A stretch of 64,000 nucleotides of DNA from Phycisphaeraceae bacterium (GCA_019636795.1 JAHBWW010000007.1:62001-126000), one strand, 5' to 3'; counted from the stretch's first letter, positions 25,364 through 34,451 are shown. Numbers and translations: made by a program. Notes: generated by a model not told the origin, from the sequence alone.

Positions 25364-26812
25364 ATGTGTATTCTGAAACGACCGAAGGTGAACGGTGTTC
25401 GAGTCTTGGCGACCGGGCTGAGGTGGGTGGTGTCGGCGTGCGTGCTCGGCGGCTTGCTGGGACCGACCGCGCGGGCGGACGACGATTGCATACCGCTGTG
25501 GTCGGCACTGGCCGGTCCGAACGCCGTGGGCTTGAGCGGTGGGAGTTTTGCGAAAGTGGGATCCCTGACGGTGTTCGACGACGGCACGGGCCCGGCCCTC
25601 TACGCCGGGGGCTCCTTCATCACCGCCGGGGGTGTGACGGTCAACAACATCGCGCGATGGGACGGCCACGAGTGGTCAGCGCTGGTCAGCCCGGAGCGTG
25701 TGGGCATCGACGACGAGGTCGAGGCCCTGACGGTGTTCGACGACGGCTCGGGCCCGGCCCTGTATGTCGGGGGCTGGTTCCTCGTTTACCTCGAGCGATG
25801 GGACGGTGAGGAGTGGTCGGTGCCCTCAAACACGCCCTATCTGGCCGTGAACGGCGAGGTGTTTGCCCTCAAGGTGTACGATGATGGTTCCGGCCCGTCC
25901 CTGTACGCCGGGGGCTCCTTTTTCGCCGCCGGGGGGAGGGTTGCCAACGGCATCGCGTCTTGGAACGGTTCCGAATGGTCGGTGTTGGCCGGCCCGTCCG
26001 GCGTGGGATTGCAGTACCGCTTCGGAGGCCTGGCCGCGGTCTTTGACATGGCGGGGTTCGACGACGGCACCGGTCCAGCCTTGTATGTCGCAGGCGAATT
26101 TGAGATCGCCGGCGGCGTGCCGGCCGACGGCATCGCACGCTGGGACGGACACGCGTGGTCGGACTTGGAATCCTCGGGAGTCATGCGCGCGATCGCAATC
26201 TATTGCCTGGCCGCGTTTGATGACGGCTCGGGCCCCGCTCTGTATGCCGGCGGCTACTTCAGAACCGCCGGGGGGGTGACCGTCATTGGCGTCGCACGCT
26301 GGGACGGCCATGACTGGTCGCTTGTCGGCGGCGAGGTTGGCAGCGTCAGGGCTCTGACGGTATTCGACGACGGCTCGGGCCCGGCCCTGTACGCCGGGGG
26401 CTCCTTTTTCACCGCCGGGGGGGTGACCGTCAATGGCGTCGCACGCTGGGACGGCCACGATTGGTCGGCGCTGGCAGGGCCGGACGGGGTGGGCGTGGAC
26501 GGCCCGACTTTTCCGGGCGTCTACGCCCTGAAGGCGTTCGACGACGGCTCGGGCCCGGCCCTGTACGCCGGGGGGCGTTTCACCACCGCAGGGGGGGTGA
26601 CGGTCAACAGAATCGCCCGGTGGCAGAGCTGCGCGACGCCGCCGTGCGTCGTGGACTTCAACAACGACGGCGTGCTCGACATCTTCGATGTGCAGATATT
26701 CCTCGGACTGTACGCTTCGGGCAGTTACCGCGCCGACTTCACGGAAGATGGCGTGCTGAACTTCTTCGATGTGCAACGCTTCCTGAACCTCTTCGCGACC
26801 GGCTGCCCGTAG
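25364..26812 (+). CDS. Secreted seven-repeat protein (probable beta-propeller) with dockerin-like end
   Basis: A 482-residue exported protein. After a long signal region ('MCILKRPKVNGVRVLATG', cleavage near 'PTARAD'), seven repeats of about 50-60 residues follow, each built on 'FDDGSGPALYAGGSF', 'TAGGVTVNGVARWDGHDWS'. Seven such units fit a seven-bladed beta-propeller. The C-terminus is the dockerin-like doublet ('DIFDVQIFLGLY', 'NFFDVQRFLNLF') ending in GCP. GGAGGA seven bases before the ATG sets the start. The repeats are close in DNA sequence as well, so the number of repeats may vary between strains. The ligand or function is unknown; the architecture suggests a cell-surface or matrix protein. 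Confidence 0.82.
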   Translation: MCILKRPKVNGVRVLATGLRWVVSACVLGGLLGPTARADDDCIPLWSALAGPNAVGLSGGSFAKVGSLTVFDDGTGPALYAGGSFITAGGVTVNNIARWDGHEWSALVSPERVGIDDEVEALTVFDDGSGPALYVGGWFLVYLERWDGEEWSVPSNTPYLAVNGEVFALKVYDDGSGPSLYAGGSFFAAGGRVANGIASWNGSEWSVLAGPSGVGLQYRFGGLAAVFDMAGFDDGTGPALYVAGEFEIAGGVPADGIARWDGHAWSDLESSGVMRAIAIYCLAAFDDGSGPALYAGGYFRTAGGVTVIGVARWDGHDWSLVGGEVGSVRALTVFDDGSGPALYAGGSFFTAGGVTVNGVARWDGHDWSALAGPDGVGVDGPTFPGVYALKAFDDGSGPALYAGGRFTTAGGVTVNRIARWQSCATPPCVVDFNNDGVLDIFDVQIFLGLYASGSYRADFTEDGVLNFFDVQRFLNLFATGCP

Positions 26813-26929
26813 CCTCGTGCGAGAACCGCTACGACTCGACAACACGATCCCGACCGGCACGAGCGCGAGGATCGACGCGATTTCTCACGCTGAAGATATC
26901 GACCTGGGGCCGGGTGCCATGTCCATGGC

Positions 26930-27062
26930 TTTGCATGGCCATGACGGATGCTCACTGGGCCGAGTCCCGATGCTTCGGCTTTGCGCAGCGAGGCGGGGTA
27001 CGCTGTGGACGGAGCTGGGCCACTGATCGTGGCCATGCAGAGCCATGGGCACGGCACACCGG
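26930..27062 (+). repeat. MITE-like element, copy B (full length)
   Basis: About 133 bases with imperfect terminal inverted repeats of about 33 bases: left CCATGTCCATGGCTTTGCAT, right complementary CCGTGCCCATGGCTCTGCAT. The central part holds the sequence shared with copies A and C (AGCGAGGCGGGGTACGCTGT). It lies about 120 bases after the stop of the propeller gene, in the same orientation as the other copies. Short frames on both strands differ between copies, so it is not coding. Confidence 0.85.
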
Positions 27063-27147
27063 CTCGGCAGTCTCCAAATGTGTCAAATAAGAAAGATCCC
27101 ATCGGCCCAAAGAGGCAGCACCTTCTTGACGATCAGTGAGGCTCAAC

Positions 27148-27411
27148 ATGAAAGAACTTCCTATTCCACCAGAAGCAACGGCGGACCCATATGCAAGAGA
27201 ACTTGTTCGCGTGTGGGCTGCTGAAGGTTGTCAGCATGTCTCATTGGCCGGCGGGCTTTGGTCTGACCCTGCTGCTTGGGGCTTGCTCCTTGTGGATCTC
27301 GCAAGGCATGTGGCTTCTCATTACGAACATAAGGAAGGACGAAATCCATCTGAAGTACTAAATCGTATCAGAGAAGCCTTTGATGCTGAATGGGAGTCTC
27401 CGACTGACTAA
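27148..27411 (+). CDS. Small DUF5076-like protein
   Basis: An 87-residue protein starting 'MKELPIPPEATADPYARELV', with 'VWAAEGCQHVSLAGGLW' in the middle and a helical, acidic C-terminus. The 'LPIPP..A..D..A.E..RVWAA' pattern resembles DUF5076, a small family of unknown function; I recall this from memory and cannot confirm it here. GTGAGG six bases before the ATG at 27148 decides the start over a GTG at 27136. The gene sits alone between two full copies of the MITE-like element. Confidence 0.7.
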   Translation: MKELPIPPEATADPYARELVRVWAAEGCQHVSLAGGLWSDPAAWGLLLVDLARHVASHYEHKEGRNPSEVLNRIREAFDAEWESPTD

Positions 27412-27431
27412 TTCGAGCGAAGAATGGAGCC

Positions 27432-27573
27432 AGGTGCCGTGGCCATGGCACTGCATGGCCATGACGGATGCACACTGGGCCAAGTCGATGCTTGGGATTT
27501 GCGCAGCGAGGCGGGGTACGCTGTGGACGGAGCTGGGCCATTGATCGTGGCCATGCAGAGACATGACCACGCC
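27432..27573 (+). repeat. MITE-like element, copy C (full length)
   Basis: About 142 bases. The left arm GTGCCGTGGCCATGGCACTG faces the right arm CATGCAGAGACATGACCACG; the centre contains GCGGGGTACGCTGTGGACGG as in copies A and B. It begins 21 bases after the stop of the DUF5076-like gene. The position just behind a stop is the same as in copies A and D. Confidence 0.85.
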
Positions 27574-27633
27574 GCCCTCATTGACCCATCGCACCTCACT
27601 GTTCTGTAGAGCAACCGCGCCGCTGCCGACTGG

Positions 27634-27639
27634 TATAGT
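27634..27639 (+). promoter_or_regulatory. -10 box for leaderless transcript
   Basis: TGGTATAGT, an extended -10, with TATAGT six bases before the ATG at 27646. Transcription would start at or beside the start codon. No Shine-Dalgarno sequence. Confidence 0.55.
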
Positions 27640-27645
27640 GCTCTG

Positions 27646-29499
27646 ATGTCAGACTTCAGCGACATGATTGCGGGAATCGGGCTCATCATCGGCGCGAGTG
27701 GGATCCTGCTGATCCTGCTTGTCTGGGGGGCGAGCGTGCTCTACCGCGGGCTTGATGGCGATCGCTTTCTGGTGCGCGGGCGGGTCGAAGGGCGGTGGGT
27801 TAATCCGGTCAACTGGCGGCTGATCATTCTCGGGGCGGGGTCGATCGGGCTGGGGTGGTTTATTGTGGGCGTTGGGACCTTTGCAGCCCGGCCCGAGACC
27901 GGGCCGGCGTGGTTTGTCTGGTCGCTGGCGCTGAGCGGGGCGCTGGCGCTGACGCCCGCGGCTTTTGCGTGGGCGTGGGTAGGCCGGCGGGCGGCAGGGA
28001 AGCCGCGCTGCCCGAAGTGCCTGTACAACGTCGCGGGTATCAAGGACCTGACGTGTCCGGAGTGCGGGTTCGCAGCCCAGACCGAGGCCTTCTGGTTCAA
28101 GCCGCGCAAGCGCAAGCGGGGCTTTGTGTTCGCGGCACTCATGCCGCTGGCGGCGGCGGTGCTGATCGCGCTGCCTTTTGTCGATCGTGTGCCCTGGCGC
28201 GCAGCGATCCCGACGGGCGTGCTGATCGGCCGCGTTGAGAGCCTCTCCGACACGATGCTGGGGCTGGACTATGACGGGTACTCTTCTCGCTTCACACCCA
28301 GGCAGGGCTCGCTCCTTGATCGCCTGATGAAAGGCACCCTGAGTCTGGATGAACTCGATGCGCTCGGGCTGCGCATCGAGGAGCTTGCCACGAGAACGCG
28401 CGATCCCAGGCAGTTGCTGCGGCTGCTCACAATCTCGACCTCGGCGGGCATCCATGTCACCATCGCGCCCGATGAGGGCGACTTTGCCGCCTGGGTTGCC
28501 GGAGCGCTCGAACCCGATGCCGGAGAACACCTGTATTGGTTCTCGCAAAACTGGCATCACCTGATCTCGATCAAGGTACCCCCTGCCCTGCCGCGCGCAG
28601 AACGGGCCGACATGATCGAGCGCCTACTCGCGGCGATGGCGGTCGGTCAGGTGGACTACCTGCACAACATGGTGCGAACGTTGACGGCTTGTGTACTGGC
28701 GGGTGATGATCAGGGGCTGCTGGATGCAATCGTTGAGGCAATGGGTGAGGGTCTCACAGCGAATCTGTTCGATGGCCAGGATGTCAATCGGGTCTCTCGC
28801 CTGACCGTGTTGCCCAGGGTCATGGCTCATGCGCAGCCTGAGCGGGCACCAGAGCGTGCGTGGGCGCGATGGTTCGAGGCTGCGGATGCCGATGAGCGGG
28901 CTGTCTGGTCGGCGGCGATCGTATGGTTCAGCGTCACGCTGGGCGAATCGAACCCGTGGAGCGGTGTGCAACAGTCTGCGTCAGAGCGCGCCAGGGCCGT
29001 CCCGCTGACCCCTGCGCAAAGAAAGGATGCGCTCGATCGGGTGCTGGCCGACATTGCCTCGCACCCGCAACTGCTGGCCGAAGCGGGAAGCTGGCAATCC
29101 CGCAGCGTCGAGGCCCTGCGCAATCTGGCCTTCGTGCTGCTGGCGCACTCTGACGCCGAGGCGCTTCTGCTCGAAGCGCTGGCCCAGCCCGCGGCGATCG
29201 ATCGGGCGGTCGCGCTGGCGACGCTCGAAGGATCGACCCGAACTCCGCTGTTTCGGCTTGAGACGCTGCTGGAGTTGGCACATCACGAACACCCGCCCCT
29301 GCGGGCGGCGGCGGTGTGGTCACTGCGTCAGGAATTGGAATGGTCAGATTCCAATCGCGACCTCTACGCTGAGCAGGTGCTGGCCTTGCCCAAGTATCCA
29401 GAGAACGTCGCGCTCATCGCGCTCATGCGCTATTGGATGGGCCAGGAAGTCCCCGATGACGACGACGCAGCGGGCGATGCGGCGGGCGAGTCGCCCTGA
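27646..29499 (+). CDS. Membrane protein with zinc ribbon and HEAT-like C-terminus
   Basis: A 617-residue protein of unknown function. Hydrophobic helices lie near residues 8-30, 62-84 and 90-110; then a four-Cys ribbon 'CPKCLYNVAG...CPECGF' (residues about 125-145), a further hydrophobic segment after 'KPRKRKRG', and a large soluble domain. The last 200 residues look like helical HEAT-type repeats ('LAFVLLAHSDAEALLLEAL', 'LRAAAVWSLRQELEW'), with an acidic tail 'DDDDAAGDAAGESP'. The ribbon form is shared with the 16.8-18.1 kb protein. An extended -10 box six bases before the ATG suggests a leaderless mRNA. A MITE-like copy follows the stop. Confidence 0.75.
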   Translation: MSDFSDMIAGIGLIIGASGILLILLVWGASVLYRGLDGDRFLVRGRVEGRWVNPVNWRLIILGAGSIGLGWFIVGVGTFAARPETGPAWFVWSLALSGALALTPAAFAWAWVGRRAAGKPRCPKCLYNVAGIKDLTCPECGFAAQTEAFWFKPRKRKRGFVFAALMPLAAAVLIALPFVDRVPWRAAIPTGVLIGRVESLSDTMLGLDYDGYSSRFTPRQGSLLDRLMKGTLSLDELDALGLRIEELATRTRDPRQLLRLLTISTSAGIHVTIAPDEGDFAAWVAGALEPDAGEHLYWFSQNWHHLISIKVPPALPRAERADMIERLLAAMAVGQVDYLHNMVRTLTACVLAGDDQGLLDAIVEAMGEGLTANLFDGQDVNRVSRLTVLPRVMAHAQPERAPERAWARWFEAADADERAVWSAAIVWFSVTLGESNPWSGVQQSASERARAVPLTPAQRKDALDRVLADIASHPQLLAEAGSWQSRSVEALRNLAFVLLAHSDAEALLLEALAQPAAIDRAVALATLEGSTRTPLFRLETLLELAHHEHPPLRAAAVWSLRQELEWSDSNRDLYAEQVLALPKYPENVALIALMRYWMGQEVPDDDDAAGDAAGESP

Positions 29500-29521
29500 G
29501 GAGGCGGGTGTCCTTACCACG

Positions 29522-29569
29522 GCTTTGCCACTGATCGTGGCCATGCAGAGCCATGGTCACGGCACCCGG
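29522..29569 (+). repeat. MITE-like element, copy D (right end only)
   Basis: About 48 bases matching the right terminal arm of copies A-C (CTGATCGTGGCCATGCAGAG and the following CACGGCACCCGG). It begins about 20 bases after the stop of the upstream gene. The centre and left arm are absent. The remaining 29500-29707 interval holds no gene. Confidence 0.8.
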
Positions 29570-29707
29570 CCGAGAAAGTGGGCGGGGAGTGAGCCTGCTG
29601 CGGGTGCATGCACCAAAACGGGGCTGAAGACTGCCGATCTCGACTCGGCGGGCCCATAACGCAGCCCGTGCCCGCCTACCCTCGCCTTTTCCAGCCAGAC
29701 CCCCGCC

Positions 29708-31060
29708 ATGACCACTCCGCCCACCCGCCGATACCTCGGTTTCTCGACCGCCGACGCCTTCCTCTTCGCGATCATGGTCGGCTGCGGGGAGGCGTACTTC
29801 GGGGCGTTCGGGCTGGCGGTGGGCATGAGCGAGATTCAGGTGGGCTTGCTGGCGTCGGTGCCGCTGCTGATGGGAGCGGCCATTCAACTCATGAGCCCGA
29901 CGATGGTGCGGCTGCTCGACTCGCACAAGAAGTGGGTCATCATCTGCACCGCGCTGCAGTCGATCGCGTTCGTGCCGATGATCGTGATGGCGGCGATGGG
30001 CAAGGGGTCGGCGTTTTTCGTGTTTGCAGCGGCGGCGATGTACTGGGGGGCCAACCTGGCGACGGGCCCGGCGTGGAACACATGGATCGGCACCGTCGTG
30101 CCGCGCCCGATCCGCTCGCGCTATTTCGCGTCGCGCGGGCGCGTGGCGCAGGTGGGCATCGTGCTGGGGCTGGTCGCGACCGGGCTGCTGATCCGTCAGA
30201 GCGAGACCGAGCGCAGCCCCGCGATCTTTCTCGTGCCGTTCATCATCGCCATGATCGCGCGCTTCGCGTGCATGTGGCTGCACGGGGCGATCGCCGAGCC
30301 GAGGCCCATCCCGCAGACCGAGCAGCGCCTGCCGATCCGCGAGCTGGTCTTCGGCAAGTTTTCGGCCTCGGGCGGGCGGCTGCTGCTGTACATGCTCTGC
30401 GTGCAGGTGTGCGTGCAGATCTCGGGGCCGTACTTCACGCCATTCATGCTCGGACAGCTCGAGTTCAGTTACACGACCTTCACGTTGATTCTCATCGCGT
30501 CGTTCGTGGGCAAGATCATCGCGCTGCCGTTCCTCGGGCGCATCGCCAAGGTCATCGGCGAGCGTGCGCTGCTGTGGATGGGGGGCATCGCGATCATCCC
30601 GCTGGCGGCGGTGTGGGCGGTGACGGACCATCCGGTGGCGCTCATCGGGCTGCAGTTCGCCGCGGGCTTTGCGTGGGCGTGCTACGAACTGGCGACGACG
30701 CTGATGCTCTTTGAGTCGATCCCCGCGGCCAAGCGTACGGCGATGCTGACGCTGTACAACTTTCTCAACGCGGTGTGCGTGGTCGTCGGGGCGATGATCG
30801 GGGCGGCGATTCTCAAGACGCTGGGCAGCGACCGCGAGGCGTACCTGATGCTGTTCATCATCAGTTCGATCGTGCGCGTGCTGACGCTGCCGCTGCTGAC
30901 GTGGATCCATGTGCCCGCGTTCGTGCCGAGGCTGCTGCCGTTGCGGACCTTGAGCGTGCGGCCCAACGCGGGCTCGGCCGAGAGGCCGGTGCTGGCCGCC
31001 GATGACGACGCGCCGGGCCCGGAAGTAGAAGAGGAAGAGGTCAAGAGCGGGGCGTCGTAA
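29708..31060 (+). CDS. MFS-type transporter
   Basis: A 450-residue integral membrane protein of the major facilitator superfamily with about 12 hydrophobic helices. Visible features: N-terminal 'STADAFLFAIMVGCGEAYFG', a short cytoplasmic loop after helix 2 ('RLLDSHKKW'), 'PAWNTWIGTVVPRPIRSRYF' in the central half, and a second half beginning 'FSASGGRLLLYMLCVQ'. The C-terminal 45 residues are acidic and cytoplasmic. The substrate cannot be inferred. I see no ribosome-binding site before the ATG. The next gene starts 212 bases downstream. Confidence 0.85.
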   Translation: MTTPPTRRYLGFSTADAFLFAIMVGCGEAYFGAFGLAVGMSEIQVGLLASVPLLMGAAIQLMSPTMVRLLDSHKKWVIICTALQSIAFVPMIVMAAMGKGSAFFVFAAAAMYWGANLATGPAWNTWIGTVVPRPIRSRYFASRGRVAQVGIVLGLVATGLLIRQSETERSPAIFLVPFIIAMIARFACMWLHGAIAEPRPIPQTEQRLPIRELVFGKFSASGGRLLLYMLCVQVCVQISGPYFTPFMLGQLEFSYTTFTLILIASFVGKIIALPFLGRIAKVIGERALLWMGGIAIIPLAAVWAVTDHPVALIGLQFAAGFAWACYELATTLMLFESIPAAKRTAMLTLYNFLNAVCVVVGAMIGAAILKTLGSDREAYLMLFIISSIVRVLTLPLLTWIHVPAFVPRLLPLRTLSVRPNAGSAERPVLAADDDAPGPEVEEEEVKSGAS

Positions 31061-31272
31061 GACGGTGGCGTCCGGGCGAGGCGTAACGCGGCGCGGGAGG
31101 GCATTGGTGTCCTGCGGTGTTCGCACAAAGTTCGCATCGGGGGCCAATCGGGGGGAGGTCTTAGGCATTTTTCTCACCCGCGGGTCCCGAAATCTGCTAC
31201 CTTGGGATGTCGGCCTTGGCGCGAGGGGCGCCAAGGTCTGGGACATCTCACACGCAGGTTCAGGGGAGCAGC

Positions 31273-34200
31273 ATGTCGAAGACTCGGAATCGAACAGTGG
31301 CGATCGCGCTGGCAGCCGTCGCCGGATTGGCTTTTTCATCTCACGCGCAGGTGCAGTGGCGTTCATCACCCGACGGGATCCTTGCCGTCCAGACCCCCGC
31401 CACGGTTCAGCAGTCGCTGGCCACGCTGGCGGCGCGCGAGAACCAGAAACGCGTGGTCATCGAGTTTTCGCGGGCGCTCTCGCAGAGCGAACGCGAACGG
31501 ATGGCGACGGCGGGGGTGAACGTGCTCGCGCCGATCGGAGGCGGAGCGTACTTCGCCTCGCTGGGGGGCGCGAACTTCGACGCGGCACGCGCGATCACCC
31601 TGAGCGGCATCGCGCGAGTGCGCGCGATCGACACGAACTGGAAACTGCACGAACTGTTCACCACCGGCCAGCGCACAGAGTGGGCGGAAGTCGGAGGCAC
31701 GCCGGAGAACCCGGTCGTCGGCGTGTATGTGCAGTTCCATCAGGACGCAATGCTCGATCTGGCAGCGGAAAAACTTATCGAGCAGTTCGGCGGGACCGTA
31801 CGCGACTTGATGGTCAGCGCCAATGCCTATGTCGTCGAGATGCCGCGCGACAAGGTCGAGGCGCTGGCAGCGATGGACGCGATCCAATGGATCGAACCGG
31901 CCCTGCCACAGATGAGCGAACTCGCACTCAAGCGCAACAACGAAAACCGCGCGCTCACGGCCGTCGATACGGTGCAGAGCGTCTACGGGCTCGACGGCAC
32001 GGGCGTGAAGGCGCTGATCTATGACGGCGGGCGCGCTCGCCTCACACACTCGTTCTACGCCGGACGCATCACCTCGATCGATTCGGCAAGCATCATCTCG
32101 CACGCCACGCACGTCGCAGCAACGGTCGGAGGCTCGGGCGCTGTCGGCACGGGAAATCACCGCGGCATGGCACCCAACGCCACGCTGTTCACGGCCGGGT
32201 TCCAGACCGATGGCTCCGGGACATTCCTCTATACCAACCCCGGCGACATCGAACTGGACTACGGCAACGCGATCAACAACCACGGCGTGGTGCTGATGAA
32301 CAACTCGATCGGCACCAACACCGAGACCAATGGCTTCCCCTGCTCTATTCAGGGGGATTACGGCATCACCGATGTCGTGATCGACAGCATCGCACGAGGA
32401 TCGATCGGGCCCGCGCCGATCATCGTCTGGGCAGCCGGCAATGAACGCCAGGGAACGCGCTGCAATGTCGAGGGTTACGGCTCGTACTACTCCTCCGCCC
32501 CGCCCGCTGGCGCCAAGAACCACCTGTGCATCGGTGCGGTCAACGCCAACAACGACTCGATGACGTCGTTCAGTTCGTGGGGCCCCACCGACGACGGACG
32601 CCTCAAGCCCGACTTTGTCGCGCCCGGGTGCCAGTCCAACGGTGACGGAGGCGTCACGAGCGCCTCATCATCGAGCGACACCGCCACGAGCGTCTCGTGC
32701 GGCACCTCGATGGCATCGCCCACGGCCTGCGGCATCGTCGCGCTCATGCTTCAGGACTATCGCATTCAGTTCCCCGGCCGCAACGATCCGCTCTCCTCGA
32801 CTGTCAAGGCGCTGCTCGCGCACACCGCGGTCGATCTGGGCAACCCCGGGCCTGACTATCAGTTCGGCTACGGCTCGATCCGCGCGACCAGCGCGATCGA
32901 CCACATGCGGCTCGACTCGCATCAGGAAGTCGACATCGAGAACGGCGAGGTGCGTTCGTTCTTCTTTACGGTCAATCCGGGAGAGACTTCGGTCAAGGTC
33001 ACCGCGGCATGGCCTGATGTTCCTGCAGCCGCGAACGCGACAGTCGCACTGATCAACGATGTGGATATCCGCCTGGTCTCGCCAAGCGGTGTGGTGTTCC
33101 AGCCTTGGACACTCAACCCGCTCAATCCATCGGCGGCTGCGGTGCGCACGACGCCCAACCGCCGCGACAACATCGAGCAGGTGCTCGTGGACAATCCGGA
33201 ACCCGGGCAGTGGCGGTGCGAGGTCGTCGGGCACTCGATCCCGAGCGGGCCTCAGGTCGTGTCGCTCGTCGGGCCTGGCGGCATGATGGAGCGCGGCGTG
33301 CGTATTCTCGTCTCGACCGTACCGTCGCTGGTCGATCCGGGCACGACGCTCACGGCCGACGTCACGATTCTCGTGGTCGAAGACGCGCTCGTTCCAAACT
33401 CCGCGATGCTGCACGCACGCAACAGCGGCGGCTCGTTCATCTCGACGCCTTTGAGCAGTCTTGGCGGTAACGCCTACTCGGGCCAGTTGCCTATGGCACT
33501 GTGCGAGAATCCGATGGAGTTCTTCGTGACGGCCGAAGGCGTCACGGCGGGCATTGTGTCAGCGCCGGCCGGCGGCGAGAACAACCCGTTCAGCGTGACC
33601 GCAGGCAACTTCAACGTCGCCTTTGCCGACAACTTCAACACCAATCTCGGCTGGACCGTGACCAACTCGGGCGGCCTGACCGACGGAGCCTGGGAACGCG
33701 CGATTCCTGTCACCGGCGATGCATGGGCTTCGCCGACCAGCGACTACGACGGCTCGGGGTGGTGCTATGTCACCGCCAACCGCAACGGCAACTCCGACGT
33801 GGACAACGGCTCCACCACGCTCACCAGCCCCGTCTTTGACGCCACCGGTGGCGATGCCTATCTCTCATACGCACGCTGGTTCCACAACACCTACGGCGCC
33901 AACCCCGGCATCGATGTGTTCGTCGTCGAAATCTCGAACAACGACGGCGCGTCGTGGCAGAATCTCGAAACCGTCGGGCCGACCGGGTCGCAAAGTTCGG
34001 GCGGGTGGTTCCATGTGAGTCATCGCGTGGCCGATGTCATCACGCCCACCAGCACGATGCGCGTGCGGTTCGTTGCGTCGGATCTTGGGCCCCAGGCGTA
34101 TGTCGAGGCTGCGGTCGATGCGTTTGCGATCACCAGTTTCGATTGTGAGAATCCGATCAGCAAGTGTGATGTGGATCTGACCGGAGACGGCATGCTCGAC

Positions 34201-34332
34201 TTCTTTGACGTGCAGGCATTCCTCGCGCTGTTCGCAGCCGAGGATCCGGCGGCTGATTTCAACAACGATGGCGAGTTCAACTTCTTCGATGTGCAGGGCT
34301 TCCTCGCGGCATTCAGCAAGGGTTGCCCGTAA
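31273..34332 (+). CDS. Secreted subtilisin-like serine protease (S8) with dockerin-like C-terminus
   Basis: A 1019-residue exported protease. Residues 1-26 are a signal peptide ('MSKTRNRTVAIALAAVAGLA'). A propeptide-like region runs to about residue 220. The S8 catalytic residues are Asp251 ('ALIYDGG'), His280 ('ISHATHVAATVGG'), Asn390 ('WAAGNERQ') and Ser479 ('SCGTSMASP'). A C-terminal region of beta-rich domains follows, including a P-like segment ('INDVDIRLVSPSG'), and the protein ends in two dockerin-like repeats ('DFFDVQAFLALF', 'NFFDVQGFLAAF') and GCP. GGGGAG before the ATG at 31273 sets the start over an ATG 22 codons upstream. Two terminator hairpins follow the stop. Confidence 0.92.
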   Translation: MSKTRNRTVAIALAAVAGLAFSSHAQVQWRSSPDGILAVQTPATVQQSLATLAARENQKRVVIEFSRALSQSERERMATAGVNVLAPIGGGAYFASLGGANFDAARAITLSGIARVRAIDTNWKLHELFTTGQRTEWAEVGGTPENPVVGVYVQFHQDAMLDLAAEKLIEQFGGTVRDLMVSANAYVVEMPRDKVEALAAMDAIQWIEPALPQMSELALKRNNENRALTAVDTVQSVYGLDGTGVKALIYDGGRARLTHSFYAGRITSIDSASIISHATHVAATVGGSGAVGTGNHRGMAPNATLFTAGFQTDGSGTFLYTNPGDIELDYGNAINNHGVVLMNNSIGTNTETNGFPCSIQGDYGITDVVIDSIARGSIGPAPIIVWAAGNERQGTRCNVEGYGSYYSSAPPAGAKNHLCIGAVNANNDSMTSFSSWGPTDDGRLKPDFVAPGCQSNGDGGVTSASSSSDTATSVSCGTSMASPTACGIVALMLQDYRIQFPGRNDPLSSTVKALLAHTAVDLGNPGPDYQFGYGSIRATSAIDHMRLDSHQEVDIENGEVRSFFFTVNPGETSVKVTAAWPDVPAAANATVALINDVDIRLVSPSGVVFQPWTLNPLNPSAAAVRTTPNRRDNIEQVLVDNPEPGQWRCEVVGHSIPSGPQVVSLVGPGGMMERGVRILVSTVPSLVDPGTTLTADVTILVVEDALVPNSAMLHARNSGGSFISTPLSSLGGNAYSGQLPMALCENPMEFFVTAEGVTAGIVSAPAGGENNPFSVTAGNFNVAFADNFNTNLGWTVTNSGGLTDGAWERAIPVTGDAWASPTSDYDGSGWCYVTANRNGNSDVDNGSTTLTSPVFDATGGDAYLSYARWFHNTYGANPGIDVFVVEISNNDGASWQNLETVGPTGSQSSGGWFHVSHRVADVITPTSTMRVRFVASDLGPQAYVEAAVDAFAITSFDCENPISKCDVDLTGDGMLDFFDVQAFLALFAAEDPAADFNNDGEFNFFDVQGFLAAFSKGCP

Positions 34333-34337
34333 GTCAG

Positions 34338-34359
34338 GCCTGAGATGATTCAGGCTTTT
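34338..34359 (+). terminator. Intrinsic terminator 1 after the subtilase gene
   Basis: Stem GCCTGA/TCAGGC around the loop GATGAT, followed by TTTT. It starts six bases after the stop codon. Confidence 0.7.
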
Positions 34360-34371
34360 GTGTAGAGGGAA

Positions 34372-34411
34372 CCGGGGTGGATGGGCCAAAGGGCTTGTCC
34401 ACCCCGGCTTT
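34372..34411 (+). terminator. Intrinsic terminator 2 after the subtilase gene
   Basis: Perfect 10-bp stem CCGGGGTGGA/TCCACCCCGG with a 16-base loop, followed by CTTTCGTT. It backs up the shorter hairpin just before it. Confidence 0.7.
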
Positions 34412-34445
34412 CGTTGTGAGGGCCGGCGTGCGGGCTTGCAAGCGA

Positions 34446-34451
34446 TATCAT
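34446..34451 (+). promoter_or_regulatory. -10 box for leaderless nnrD transcript
   Basis: TATCAT, seven bases before the ATG at 34459, with no Shine-Dalgarno sequence. No good -35 box at the usual distance. Confidence 0.45.

Noticed and set aside
26920-27609. Short frames with 'MALHGHD' in the repeat elements
   Set aside because: They differ in frame and length between copies of the same repeat, so they are by-products of the palindromic element.
29423-31369. 648-residue minus-strand frame
   Set aside because: Antisense to the MFS gene; extremely Arg/His-rich, a typical GC-rich shadow.
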